Positions 5,705-12,407 of a stretch of 12,554 nucleotides of DNA are shown piece after piece. The translations under genes were made by a program, and so were the position numbers. Source of the stretch: Cyanobacteria bacterium UBA11372. Lineage in GTDB: Bacteria; Cyanobacteriota; Cyanobacteriia; Cyanobacteriales; Aerosakkonemataceae. Numbering within the stretch: position 1 is the first letter of the stretch; every line of letters begins with the position of its first letter. The stretch lies in assembly GCA_003486675.1 (NCBI GenBank), contig DNGG01000225.1, positions 375 through 12,928 of the forward strand. Direction: 5' to 3'. The notes beneath the pieces are model-generated. The model had not been told where the DNA came from, searched no databases, and saw only the letters and a list, made by a program, of their open reading frames with translations.

Positions 5705-5965
5705 ATGAGCGAAACTAAAACTGCCCCTGCGATCGCCCTGCCAAAGTGGGAATACTGCTTTGTGCGGTTAAACTACTTTGCCGGTGATTTCCGTCCCCAA
5801 AGTATCAATGGCGAAGATTTGCGCGATAAACCCATACCCAATTTGCACGACTTCACCAATCAATTAGGAGATCAAGGCTGGGAATTGGTAGGTGTAAACT
5901 ATACCCCCGGTTACGGATATGGCTTCTTGATTTTTAAGCGCCCTAAAGTTACTCTCGAAAACTAA
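5705..5965 (+). CDS. DUF4177-like small protein
   Basis: 86-residue soluble protein. The core KWEYCFVRLNY, then the helix HDFTNQLGDQGWELVGVNYT and the strand GYGFLIFKRP have the arrangement of DUF4177-type proteins (a WEY strand, an LNxLGxxGWELV helix, then a FxFKRP strand), a small alpha-beta fold of unknown function. The ATG at 5705 is chosen because the upstream in-frame extension runs through repeat sequence; no strong ribosome binding site is visible. It ends against a hairpin shared with the convergent gene. Confidence 0.7.
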   Translation: MSETKTAPAIALPKWEYCFVRLNYFAGDFRPQSINGEDLRDKPIPNLHDFTNQLGDQGWELVGVNYTPGYGYGFLIFKRPKVTLEN

Positions 5966-5991
5966 GTGGGTCATCGTTACCGATGACCCAC
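5966..5991. terminator. Bidirectional hairpin between convergent genes
   Basis: Perfect 11-bp stem GTGGGTCATCG / CGATGACCCAC with loop TTAC. It begins directly after the stop of the DUF4177-like gene and ends four bases before the stop of the minus-strand membrane protein gene. A true T run is missing on both sides, so it may act as a pause and 3'-end stabiliser. Confidence 0.75.
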
Positions 5992-5995
5992 GATC

Positions 5996-7297
5996 TTATG
6001 ACCCAGATTGATTCAGCCGTTGCTGCCATTCCGCATCAATTTGCTTAGATTGCTCTAATTCCTGCTCTATTAAGTCAGTTTCGGTAGTGTAAGCTAAATC
6101 TTCGCGGTTGATGACGGTTTCGGTAGCAAATTGGCGGGCGTAAGCGATTTTCTTCTGCAAGTCGGCATCGGCTTGATTGAGCATTATCGCTCGTTGTTGC
6201 CGTTGCTCGTTGCGTTTGGCAATTTTGCTATTGCGCCACCCAATCCAAAAATAGCGAATCAAAGGTACAGCTAAGAAAGCCGTGCCATAGCCGAGTAAAA
6301 GCCAGTAAATTGATTGCACGAAGGCAACGAAGCCACCCAATTGTGCCGCGACGGTGCCACCTGCTAATAAATTACCCAAAACTAAAGCACCGACAAAGTT
6401 AAGCACCCCCAAGCCGATTGAAAGCATAACTTGTCCCGAAGTCGCTTGAGAGAAGCGCCAGGGTAATTCTTTCAGGTAAGATTGCACCGGCTTGGGTGTT
6501 TGCGATCGCGCCATCACCTGCAATTCTGGGAAACGATACACAATCTGCCCTTCTGGACTAACTTCTGGATAGCCGTTAAACCTGGTCAAGACGGGCAGCA
6601 TGTAATCTTCGTACTCTTTAGCATAGCCAGAGCCGAGATTGTCTAAATAAGGCGCAATTTGTTCGGCGACGACAGCACCGCCGTTGTTGCGTATCACCGT
6701 AGCAATTTCTTGCCAGCGGCGTGCTTCTAGGTTGGCATTGGGGTTACCATCGCCAAATAGGAACGAGAAAACCGCCTCTAGGAAATTCAACTGGGGTTTT
6801 TCGCGACGGCGTTGCTGATAGCTGGGGCTTTCGTAATCAGGATAGAAAATCCAGAAGAAATCGGGACCAAACCAGAAGTTGGGCAGAAAGACGATGCCGC
6901 CGCCAGAGTCGCCTCTGTCGTCGCTGTCTCGACTGGAGTTGACGGCAATTAGGATCAGAGCGATCGCGACAAAAATCAGGACAATCGATACGAGTAATGC
7001 GATCGCGAAGGATATGCGGATCAGGTAGAACAAGATTTTCCAAATCTTCTCCCACCACTGTTGCAACTGCAACCGCAAAAACTTACTGCGGAGAATACCC
7101 CGGAAATTGCGAGGAAATTGGTAGGCAATTTCACCCCCCTGGGATACTTGTAAATGTCCCCCCGCATCGGATGCCAACACCAATAACCCTTGCTGCGCCG
7201 AATTGAGGTCTAATCCTGTTTGTGCCGCAATATCAGCGACGGTAACGCGGTAGCCCAGGTGTTCCACCGCTTTCATAATGGAGGGATTAAAAGCCAT
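5996..7297 (-). CDS. Conserved membrane protein of the cyanobacterial/chloroplast At5g03900 type
   Basis: 433 residues from the ATG at 7297, preceded by GAGGG at a good distance; an in-frame GTG at 7312 would add five residues. Order of parts: winged-helix-like module (about 1-63, ending GEIAYQFPRNF), a basic amphipathic stretch, TM1 (95-119), an acidic/Gly loop and the aromatic segment FWFGPDFFWIFYPDY, NFLEAVFSFLFGDGNPN (171-187), a second winged-helix-like module (190-258, ending GQIVYRFPELQ), TM2 (289-313), TM3 (323-348) and a long charged C-terminal helix. The two modules share the end pattern G-x-I-x-Y-x-FP, suggesting an internal duplication. I recognise similarity to the plant chloroplast protein family called At5g03900, of uncertain function. 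Likely thylakoid or plasma membrane; the role is unknown. Confidence 0.78.
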   Translation of the reverse strand: MAFNPSIMKAVEHLGYRVTVADIAAQTGLDLNSAQQGLLVLASDAGGHLQVSQGGEIAYQFPRNFRGILRSKFLRLQLQQWWEKIWKILFYLIRISFAIALLVSIVLIFVAIALILIAVNSSRDSDDRGDSGGGIVFLPNFWFGPDFFWIFYPDYESPSYQQRRREKPQLNFLEAVFSFLFGDGNPNANLEARRWQEIATVIRNNGGAVVAEQIAPYLDNLGSGYAKEYEDYMLPVLTRFNGYPEVSPEGQIVYRFPELQVMARSQTPKPVQSYLKELPWRFSQATSGQVMLSIGLGVLNFVGALVLGNLLAGGTVAAQLGGFVAFVQSIYWLLLGYGTAFLAVPLIRYFWIGWRNSKIAKRNEQRQQRAIMLNQADADLQKKIAYARQFATETVINREDLAYTTETDLIEQELEQSKQIDAEWQQRLNQSGS

Positions 7298-7507
7298 TTG
7301 GGAAGCCCTCACTTAGAGTTGGCCTGCTACTCCCAGTATAGATTTATCTCAATTCTGCCTTCAGATAGATTCCAAATGCCCCATGCCCGATATCGATTTT
7401 TAATGCTTTTTCGATGGAATTTCGCTACAATAATAAGTATATACCCCAGGCATAGATTGTTAAAATCTTGCCGGGGCAACCGAAGCTAATGGAGTTCAAC
7501 TAAGTAA

Positions 7508-7536
7508 TTGACCGTAACGAGCGGTGTGAGTAAAGT
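7508..7536 (+). promoter_or_regulatory. Candidate promoter of the RsbW-like gene
   Basis: TTGACC (7508-7513), a 17-bp spacer and TAAAGT (7531-7536) form a plausible sigma-70 promoter, leaving a leader of about 140 nt. The 7298-7679 spacer between the divergent genes otherwise holds only AT-rich sequence with a possible TACAAT near 7426-7431; no RNA gene is recognised. Confidence 0.35.
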
Positions 7537-7679
7537 TTTTAATGTAGGCGATAATTGATGCAAGATAACCCATTAGCCCTAAACAAGAAGCTTGCTAACG
7601 AAGGTTAATTCAAGTATACAGGTATGGAAGCTGTGCGGATTATTCAGTCTGTCCACCTGAAAGCTAGGGGGTCTTTGGA

Positions 7680-8162
7680 GTGATAGCTATTTCACCGCGT
7701 CCAACTGGGCGCACTTGGAACACAATTAGCTTTGCCTCTACCCTCTACCTTTGCCCAATTCTCGATCTGCTGGTGGCGGAAATTCCCGACGCCTTAAGGG
7801 CAGAAATTAGATTGGGATTACAGGAAGCTCTAGTCAATGCTGCCAGACACGGCAATAACCTAGATCCCAGTAAAACAGTAGTTGTGCGCTTTTCCGTTGT
7901 CGCAGATCTCTACTGGTGGGTGATCTCAGACCAAGGTTCTGGATTTTCACCCGCCTGCTGTTGCAATATCGATCCCGAGCAACACCTGCCAGAGGAAGAG
8001 TCTGAATGCGGTAGAGGGTTGTATATTCTCCACAAAGTCTTCGATCGCGTTCATTGGAACGCTGAAGGAACTGAGTTGAGCCTATGCAAGCAAGTCAAAC
8101 GTCGCCTGACTTTACCCAGGTTCGCCGTCAACAACAATTGTCCGTCACCACAGCTGGGTTGA
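7680..8162 (+). CDS. RsbW-like anti-sigma regulatory factor / histidine-kinase-type ATPase
   Basis: 160-residue single-domain GHKL ATPase of the HATPase_c_2 (RsbW/SpoIIAB) type. N box: LGLQEALVNAARHGNNL, with Glu49, Asn53, His57 and Asn60. G1 box: SDQGSGF (Asp84, Gly86, Gly88). G2 box: CGRGLYIL (Gly111, Gly113). Start is GTG at 7680, with a GGGGG ribosome binding site ending 8 nt upstream; ISPRPTGRTW follows, which looks like the normal N-terminus of cyanobacterial members. Such proteins bind anti-sigma-factor antagonists or sigma factors and phosphorylate the antagonist on serine. No antagonist (STAS) gene lies nearby. It is unusually Cys-rich around ACCCN at 92-96. Confidence 0.85.
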   Translation: MIAISPRPTGRTWNTISFASTLYLCPILDLLVAEIPDALRAEIRLGLQEALVNAARHGNNLDPSKTVVVRFSVVADLYWWVISDQGSGFSPACCCNIDPEQHLPEEESECGRGLYILHKVFDRVHWNAEGTELSLCKQVKRRLTLPRFAVNNNCPSPQLG

Positions 8163-8213
8163 CGTTTGAGAGCAAATTGAGTTCAACTGTCGGGTGCGGA
8201 CTGGGGATCGGTG

Positions 8214-8446
8214 AAACCCGCCCCTACAGAACCTGCTGAGGTTTGAGGGCGGTTTTAGTTCAGATCGTTTCCGCTGGCATCAGCATGGCGCGGGGGGCAG
8301 GTTGATCGATATCATTCGTGGAAATCACCTTTGTTTCTCTGAAAAATTCTGGAGCAAGCAAAGCGATCTACAAAGAAACTAAGGTGATGGGCGGGTAAAA
8401 CCCGCCCATACACGCTCTGGTGAGGTTTGAGGGCGGTTTTACTTCA
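8214..8446 (+). repeat. 49-bp direct repeat pair in the spacer after the RsbW-like gene
   Basis: 8214-8262 and 8398-8446 agree at about 42 of 49 positions; both start AAACCCGCCC and contain TGAGGTTTGAGGGCGG. A further matching piece, TTCAACTGTCGGGTGCGGA (8182-8200) against TTCAATTGTCGGTTGCGGA (8443-8461), shows that the repeat period extends beyond the 49 bp. The 8163-8501 spacer contains nothing gene-like otherwise. Confidence 0.7.
8324..8407 (+). repeat. Double hairpin between the 49-bp repeats
   Basis: Arms 8324-8341 (ATCACCTTTGTTTCTCTG) and 8371-8388 (CAAAGAAACTAAGGTGAT) pair at 16 of 18 positions around a 29-nt loop. The perfect hairpin GGGCGGGT-AAA-ACCCGCCC (8389-8407) follows without a gap. 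Its right arm is the start of the second 49-bp repeat. Confidence 0.7.
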
Positions 8447-8501
8447 ATTGTCGGTTGCGGATAGGCGATCGCTACAACCCCCACCTACCGCTCTCCCCTG
8501 C

Positions 8502-8780
8502 TTACTTATGACCGTGAGTGGGGCAGGGGGGAGCGGAAATCGACCGATCTAGCCAGCCTGTGGCTTGCTGGAAGCGCACAAGTGCTTCTTCTGGTTGATC
8601 CTTGAGCAAAAATACAAGTGCGGCGGCGGCTTGCTCGCTGGCACGGGCTTTGCGGTTAGATTTTAATCGGTGCCAGTCGTTGGGAGTAATTTTGAGCCGA
8701 TCCATCAGCACTTGCGCGAGTTCTAAAGTGCTGAGTTGACTCAGGGTATCGGTTTTGGGAAGCTGTGTTGTTTCAGGCAT
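8502..8780 (-). CDS. DUF6439 family conserved cyanobacterial protein
   Basis: 92-residue protein. Conserved features are LSQLSTLELAQVLMDRL, the DWHRLKSNRKARASEQ segment (about residues 35-51), the helical pair AAALVFLLKDQPEEALVRFQ, and the end DRSISAPPCPTHGHK with one Cys and two His that could bind a metal. I place it in DUF6439 from memory of cyanobacterial relatives; no function is known. The helical hairpin AAALVFLL-KDQPEEAL resembles a TPR-like turn. Start ATG at 8778-8780 with no clear ribosome binding site. It is divergent from the coiled-coil gene and convergent with the RsbW-like gene, so it is probably transcribed alone. Confidence 0.8.
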   Translation of the reverse strand: MPETTQLPKTDTLSQLSTLELAQVLMDRLKITPNDWHRLKSNRKARASEQAAAALVFLLKDQPEEALVRFQQATGWLDRSISAPPCPTHGHK

Positions 8781-9103
8781 ACTTAAAAGCTAAGTTCGCA
8801 TATAGTTATAAGTTTTATAGGCTAATATTACAGCTGCCTATATCACTTTTTTGGGAAGTTTTTGGAATTGACAGCCTGTAATACTACATCCTGTATCCTC
8901 CCCACTGCTCTGTCTATTCCCTAGATTTATAGAATCCGCACTACTACAATTATTGGTGCAGAAGTCTCAGCTAGCCAGGGTTCGCACCTATAGCCAAGCA
9001 GATCGTTGGCTGTTGAAGCTAACTATTAAACTTAACAGATTTGACAAATTTTGCCTATATATGCTTATTTTTTTAACTATTGAAAATTATCCCCTTACCC
9101 ACC
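8781..9103. promoter_or_regulatory. Divergent promoter spacer, 323 nt
   Basis: AT-rich spacer between two divergent genes. On the plus strand, TTGACA (8868-8873) with CTGTAT 17 bp later (8891-8896) is a weak promoter candidate about 200 nt before the coiled-coil gene. On the minus strand, several TATAA-like boxes lie close to the DUF6439 start (8800-8826). No tRNA or other RNA gene is recognised. Confidence 0.35.
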
Positions 9104-9505
9104 ATGAAGTCCCCTGAAGAACCATCCCAGTCAAATCGCTCCCCATCCGATCCCGGCAGGGGCAACGCCCAAGAGGAGGAACAAGAGTTGGCGCGCAGCA
9201 TTGAAGAAGTGGATCGATCGCTGCAAGCTTTAAAAGAACGTTACGCACAAATACAGCGCGATCGCCAGCGTCAGCAAGAACTGCAACATCGCTACGAAGA
9301 AGTACGCCCGGATCTGCAAAGAGAGCGATCGCAGCAACTCAAAACCGAGTTGCAACAAATCAAACAACAGCTGGAAATGTTAGAACTCAGCCTAGAAAGC
9401 AGTTTGTTCAGTTTCAGCAGTTTGAGGGAACCTTTTTGGCAAGCAGTCCGGTTTGCCGGGATCGGGATCGCTATCGGCTGGTTGCTCAAGTCTTGTGCAG
9501 GCTAG
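9104..9505 (+). CDS. Hypothetical coiled-coil protein with a C-terminal membrane anchor
   Basis: 133 residues from the ATG at 9104 (a TTG at 9080 would add eight). A Ser/Pro-rich N-terminus is followed by a long charged coiled coil from about residue 25 to 105, rich in Glu, Gln and Arg (EEEQELARSIEEVDRSLQAL is the first part), and ends with one hydrophobic segment, AVRFAGIGIAIGWLLKSC. The anchor is at the extreme C-terminus, so most of the protein would face the cytoplasm. Not a family I can name; proteins of this shape are common in cyanobacteria. A hairpin region follows. Confidence 0.7.
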   Translation: MKSPEEPSQSNRSPSDPGRGNAQEEEQELARSIEEVDRSLQALKERYAQIQRDRQRQQELQHRYEEVRPDLQRERSQQLKTELQQIKQQLEMLELSLESSLFSFSSLREPFWQAVRFAGIGIAIGWLLKSCAG

Positions 9506-9517
9506 GATCTACTCGTT

Positions 9518-9606
9518 GGGGATCGCGCCCGGGTGGCTGGCAGTACCTCCCAACCGGGATCGATGCAATTTGTCGCGATCCCCGTCTGTGCGTAAGACGG
9601 GATCGC
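9518..9606 (+). repeat. Overlapping hairpins after the coiled-coil gene
   Basis: GGGGATCGCG (9518-9527) and CGCGATCCCC (9574-9583) are a perfect 10-bp inverted repeat. The right arm also starts a tighter hairpin, GCGATCCCCGTCT (9575-9587) with AGACGGGATCGC (9595-9606), paired apart from one bulged base. The two structures exclude each other. An open frame on the minus strand across this region is not judged to be a gene. Confidence 0.6.
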
Positions 9607-9621
9607 CCTCAAATGTGCATT

Positions 9622-9690
9622 AGACTTCTCCAATAATTCTTGTGGGATAGGCGTCTCGCCTGTCTTTGGGTTTGTTTTTTGGAGAGGTCT
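9622..9690 (+). repeat. Nested palindromic element, possible terminator
   Basis: Outer arms AGACTTCTCCAA (9622-9633) and TTGGAGAGGTCT (9679-9690) match at 11 of 12 positions. Inside is AGGCG-TCT-CGCCT (9649-9661), extended by flanking pairs, followed by a T-rich run at 9671-9680. This looks like an extragenic palindromic repeat of the REP/MITE kind, and the T-rich tail may end transcription from the coiled-coil gene. Confidence 0.6.
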
Positions 9691-10014
9691 GTTGGTTGAA
9701 GGCGTGTTCTGGCTAGGGGCTAGGCGAAGAAATTGCCTCAGCACCTCACTTTAGACACCGATCGCTCAACCATCTCCCAACCTAAATTAGTCTATTAAAG
9801 TCAATTAATTTTAATATAACTTAATATTTATTTTGGCTGTTGAATTATGGGATTTTTGTTTTTCATGATGCAGTTATTAATTCAATTTCTAGGTACTCTC
9901 AAGGAATAACTCGATACCTGTCTTGGTGCTAGTCCCTGAAAAACTCACCAAAAGAGGTATACAAGGCCATTCATAAATGTTACAATTTTTTACAAAACTT
10001 TAAAAGGTAGCGCC
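9691..10014 (+). promoter_or_regulatory. Long upstream region of the sigma factor gene
   Basis: AT-rich spacer. TACAAT (9981-9986) is a possible -10 box without a good -35. AAAGG at 10003-10007 is the ribosome binding site for the ATG at 10015. A bulged hairpin, TTGGTGctAGT (9923-9933) with ACTCACCAA (9943-9951), lies upstream of that box and could be a leader structure or an operator. No gene is seen. Confidence 0.4.
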
Positions 10015-10974
10015 ATGAAGACCGCTCAGACTTCCACAGACTTAGTGCGCACATACCTTCGGGAAATCGGCAGAGTTCCCCTGCTGACACACGAGCAGGA
10101 GATTTTGTACGGCAAACAGGTACAGCGCTTAACGGCACTGATGGCGGCGAAAGAAACTCTTGCTGCTAACATAGGCCGCGAACCCACTATGGCGGAGTGG
10201 GCGCAGCAAGCTGAGCTGTCTGAAGCAGAGATACAGCAGATTATGAGAGAGGGAGAAACTGCCAAACGCAAGATGGTAGAGGCCAACTTGCGGCTGGTGG
10301 TGTCGGTTGCCAAAAAATACATCAAGCGCAACGTAGATCTGTTGGATCTGATTCAGGAAGGCACGATAGGGATGCAGCGGGGGGTGGAAAAATTTGACCC
10401 GACCAAGGGGTATCGGTTTTCTACCTATGCCTACTGGTGGATTCGGCAAGCAATTACCCGTGCGATCGCAGAAAAAGGTCGCACGATTCGCCTGCCGATC
10501 CATATTACCGAGAAGCTCAACAAAATTAAGAAAGCTCAGCGCTATCTATCCCAGAGACTGGGAAGAGCTGCCACCGCTGCCGAGTTAGCCCAAGAACTGG
10601 AGTTAACCCCCAAGCAAGTGCGGGAATACCTGGAGCGATCGCGTCAGCCGCTATCGTTAGATTTGCGCGTGGGGGATAACCAGGACACCGAACTGGTAGA
10701 ACTGTTAGAAGACACCGGCCCGTCTCCGGAAGAATTCGCCGTCCAGTCGGCACTCCAGACAGATCTGGAAAAACTGATGGCAGATCTGACTCCCCAGCAA
10801 CGGCAGGTGTTAGAGTTGCGGTTTGGTTTAGAAGACGGGCAAGCCTTAACCCTAGCCAAAATTGGCGATCGCCTCAACATCAGCCGGGAAAGAGTGCGGC
10901 AGATCGAACGGGAAGCCCTGACTAAACTCCGCAAGCGCAAAGCCGATATGGAGGAATTCCTGGTTGGGGCATGA
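10015..10974 (+). CDS. Group 2 sigma-70 factor (RpoD-related, SigB/SigD-like)
   Basis: 319-residue primary-like sigma factor that directs RNA polymerase to promoters. Region 1.2: DLVRTYLREIGRVPLLTHEQ (9-28). Region 2 (about 88-155): EANLRLVVSVAKKY, DLIQEG, GVEKFDPTKGYRFSTYAYWW (124-142, given as its core FSTYAYWWIRQAITRA), the RpoD box and -10 recognition helix. Region 3: IRLPIHITEKLNKIKK (158-173). Region 4 (255-310), with the -35-binding helix-turn-helix LAKIGDRLNISRERVRQIER. The long N-terminal region 1.1 of SigA is missing, which marks it as a non-essential group 2 factor. I cannot decide between the B, C, D and E types. The 510-nt gene-free upstream region fits separate, stress- or light-responsive control, but that is inference. 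Confidence 0.92.
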   Translation: MKTAQTSTDLVRTYLREIGRVPLLTHEQEILYGKQVQRLTALMAAKETLAANIGREPTMAEWAQQAELSEAEIQQIMREGETAKRKMVEANLRLVVSVAKKYIKRNVDLLDLIQEGTIGMQRGVEKFDPTKGYRFSTYAYWWIRQAITRAIAEKGRTIRLPIHITEKLNKIKKAQRYLSQRLGRAATAAELAQELELTPKQVREYLERSRQPLSLDLRVGDNQDTELVELLEDTGPSPEEFAVQSALQTDLEKLMADLTPQQRQVLELRFGLEDGQALTLAKIGDRLNISRERVRQIEREALTKLRKRKADMEEFLVGA

Positions 10975-11002
10975 ATTAGAGCAGGTGTGCAGAGGGGCTT
11001 CA

Positions 11003-11092
11003 GGGGCAGAGGAGATGGGGAAGATGGGAAGATGGGGGGAAGAGGGGAAGTAATTACTTCTTATGAGTTATCGCCATCATCTCCTCTGCTCC
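11003..11092 (+). repeat. Purine-rich/pyrimidine-rich inverted repeat around a 14-bp palindrome
   Basis: GGGGCAGAGGAGATG (11003-11017) pairs with CATCTCCTCTGCTCC (11078-11092) at 14 of 15 positions. Between them lie an AGATGGG-rich purine stretch and the perfect palindrome GAAGTAATTACTTC (11047-11060). Likely a repeat-family element; possibly a transcription end for the sigma gene. Confidence 0.6.
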
Positions 11093-11114
11093 TGGAGTCC
11101 CCTGCTCCGAAATA

Positions 11115-11186
11115 GCTCCCCTGCCCCTCTGCTCCCTTGCTCCCTTGCTCCCCAGCACACCCGCACACCTGCACACCCGCACACCC
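11115..11186 (-). repeat. Nine tandem 8-bp units
   Basis: From 11115 to 11186 the sequence runs in 8-bp steps, each starting GC: GCTCCCCT, GCCCCTCT, GCTCCCTT twice, GCTCCCCA, GCACACCC, GCACACCT, GCACACCC twice. On the minus strand the first units read as the same AGGGGAGC octamer family as at 5518-5549. The 10975-11372 spacer otherwise contains no gene. Confidence 0.7.
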
Positions 11187-11372
11187 GCCCCATGTCCCCC
11201 TACAGTGAGAAAACCCACCGGGAGCGGTTCGGTTAGGCACACTCCGTTATAAAAATTCGATTGTTACTGTAGTTAATAGAAAAGCAAAGATACCAACTTC
11301 GATAGTAAACATCGCAAGTAGCTCCTTTTAAAGTTAGAGATCGAGGAACTGTAGGCAACAGGAGAAGTTAAG

Positions 11373-11714
11373 GTGAATTCATCCAATAGAGATCCAGAAT
11401 TTTTGAAAGAAGAATCAGAACAAGCGAATTTGCTATGGCAATACGTCCAATCTATGAGTCCAGAGACGGTTGCCCACCTATCGAAACCTGGTTCGCCAGA
11501 GGTTTTTCAAGTGATGGAACGCAATATTATCGGTTTATTGGGAAACCTGCCGTCGGAACACTTTGGTGTCACTATTAGTACCAGTCGGGAAAATTTTGGC
11601 AGACTTTTAGCTTCTGCGATGATTAGCGGTTATTTCCTCCGCAATGCCGAACAGCGGATGACTTTTGAAAAATCGTTGATCGGTACTGATGCTAGCGCCT
11701 CGGAAGCCGAATAG
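11373..11714 (+). CDS. DUF760 family protein
   Basis: 113-residue soluble protein with the cyanobacterial/chloroplast DUF760 pattern: NLLWQYVQSMSPETVAHLSK at the start of the domain, then SPEVFQVMERNIIGLLGNLP, FGVTISTSRENFGRLLASAM and ISGYFLRNAEQRM. Function unknown; plant members are plastid proteins. Start is GTG at 11373 (VNSSNRDPE), with GGAG eight to twelve bases upstream. It ends in a strong intrinsic terminator, so it is probably a monocistronic unit. No membrane segment is seen. Confidence 0.88.
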   Translation: MNSSNRDPEFLKEESEQANLLWQYVQSMSPETVAHLSKPGSPEVFQVMERNIIGLLGNLPSEHFGVTISTSRENFGRLLASAMISGYFLRNAEQRMTFEKSLIGTDASASEAE

Positions 11715-11759
11715 GCAAGCGGTGCAGTAGGGAAAATTCAAAGATGTCGTTCCCACAAA

Positions 11760-11797
11760 AAAACTCGACAGGCCGTGCAGGTGGCCTGTCGAGTTTT
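11760..11797 (+). terminator. Intrinsic terminator after DUF760
   Basis: Perfect 15-bp stem AAAACTCGACAGGCC / GGCCTGTCGAGTTTT with an 8-nt loop, preceded by an A run and ending in TTTT. It is GC-rich at the closing end and nearly symmetrical, so it could work in both directions. It separates DUF760 from the mutT-like gene. Confidence 0.9.
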
Positions 11798-11858
11798 ACA
11801 ATATTAAGACTTACGCGATCGGCAGTGGGAGTGTCAATCTCAAGGGTAAAATTTGGGT

Positions 11859-12287
11859 ATGCGATCGGACTTAACGATGGGCGAAGCAAACACACCCTTA
11901 CTCCATAAGTTAATTGGCGTTGCCGCAATTTGGAACGACCAACAACAAATATTAATTGACCGACGCCGCCAAGATGGTTTATTAGGAGGATTGTGGGAAT
12001 TTCCCGGTGGCAAACTAGAGCCTGGTGAAACTGTTGAAGAATGTATCAAACGGGAAATATTAGAAGAGTTGGGAATTGAAATCGAAGTAGGTGACCATTT
12101 GATTACAATTAATCACGCCTATACTCACTTCCACGTCACTTTGATCGTGCATCATTGCCGCCACATCAGCGGCGAACCCCAGCCGATAGAATGCGATGAG
12201 GTGCGCTGGGTAAAGTTAAATCAGCTTGACCAATATCCCTTTCCCAAGGCTAACGTCGAGATTATCAACGCGCTACGAAAAGTATAA
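11859..12287 (+). CDS. mutT: MutT-type Nudix hydrolase (8-oxo-dGTP diphosphatase)
   Basis: 142 residues from the ATG at 11859; ATG 11877 (MGEANTPLLHKLIGVAAIWN) is an equally plausible start, and neither has a strong ribosome binding site. The Nudix box is complete, residues 51-73: GKLEPGET, then REILEELGI, fitting Gx5Ex7REUxEExGU with Gly51, Glu57, Arg65, Glu66, Glu69 and Glu70. LIDRRRQDGLLGGLWEFPGG before it and ECDEVRWVKLNQLDQYPFPK after it are typical of MutT-type enzymes, which clean oxidised dGTP from the nucleotide pool. The C-terminus NVEIINALRKV is the usual end of the domain, so it is full length. No neighbour gives a functional link. Confidence 0.9.
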   Translation: MRSDLTMGEANTPLLHKLIGVAAIWNDQQQILIDRRRQDGLLGGLWEFPGGKLEPGETVEECIKREILEELGIEIEVGDHLITINHAYTHFHVTLIVHHCRHISGEPQPIECDEVRWVKLNQLDQYPFPKANVEIINALRKV

Positions 12288-12326
12288 GTAACGCAACTTA
12301 ATACCTAACGCAAGCTGCTACTTATA
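12283..12326 (+). terminator. Hairpin overlapping the end of the mutT-like gene
   Basis: TATAAGTA (12283-12290, containing the TAA stop) pairs perfectly with TACTTATA (12319-12326). The stem continues as GCA and CTT against AAG and TGC with small bulges around a loop near AATACCTAACGC. There is no T run, so it is a weak or processing-type 3' end. Confidence 0.5.
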
Positions 12327-12336
12327 ATTTGTGGCA

Positions 12337-12407
12337 TTGGTAATTGGTAATTGGTAATTGGTAATTGCATTTAAAAGCCGTCTACTCTTGACAATTACCT
12401 ATTACCA
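12337..12407 (+). repeat. Heptamer tandem TTGGTAA (STRR type) with inverted partner
   Basis: Four perfect TTGGTAA copies run 12337-12364. TGGTAATTGGTAATTG (12352-12367) pairs with CAATTACCTATTACCA (12392-12407) at 15 of 16 positions. Another inverted piece, ACCAATTACC, occurs at about 12486-12495. Heptameric short tandem repeats are well known in filamentous cyanobacteria. The rest up to 12554 holds no gene; GGGACACGGCA near 12536 faintly resembles the 67-nt repeat start. Confidence 0.8.

Noticed and set aside
8966..9010. GGGTTCGCACC-like piece considered as a tRNA T-arm
   Set aside because: No acceptor stem, D-arm or anticodon arm can be built around it.
9502..9744. 80-codon minus-strand frame with a TNPKTGETPIPQELL-like stretch
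   Set aside because: It runs through palindromic repeats, and its peptide looks like translated repeat DNA rather than a protein family.
10026..10940. Several frames opposite the sigma factor gene
   Set aside because: They are antisense shadows of an evident sigma-70 protein with all regions present.
11054..11242. Minus-strand frame in the octamer repeat region
   Set aside because: Low-complexity translation of 8-bp units.
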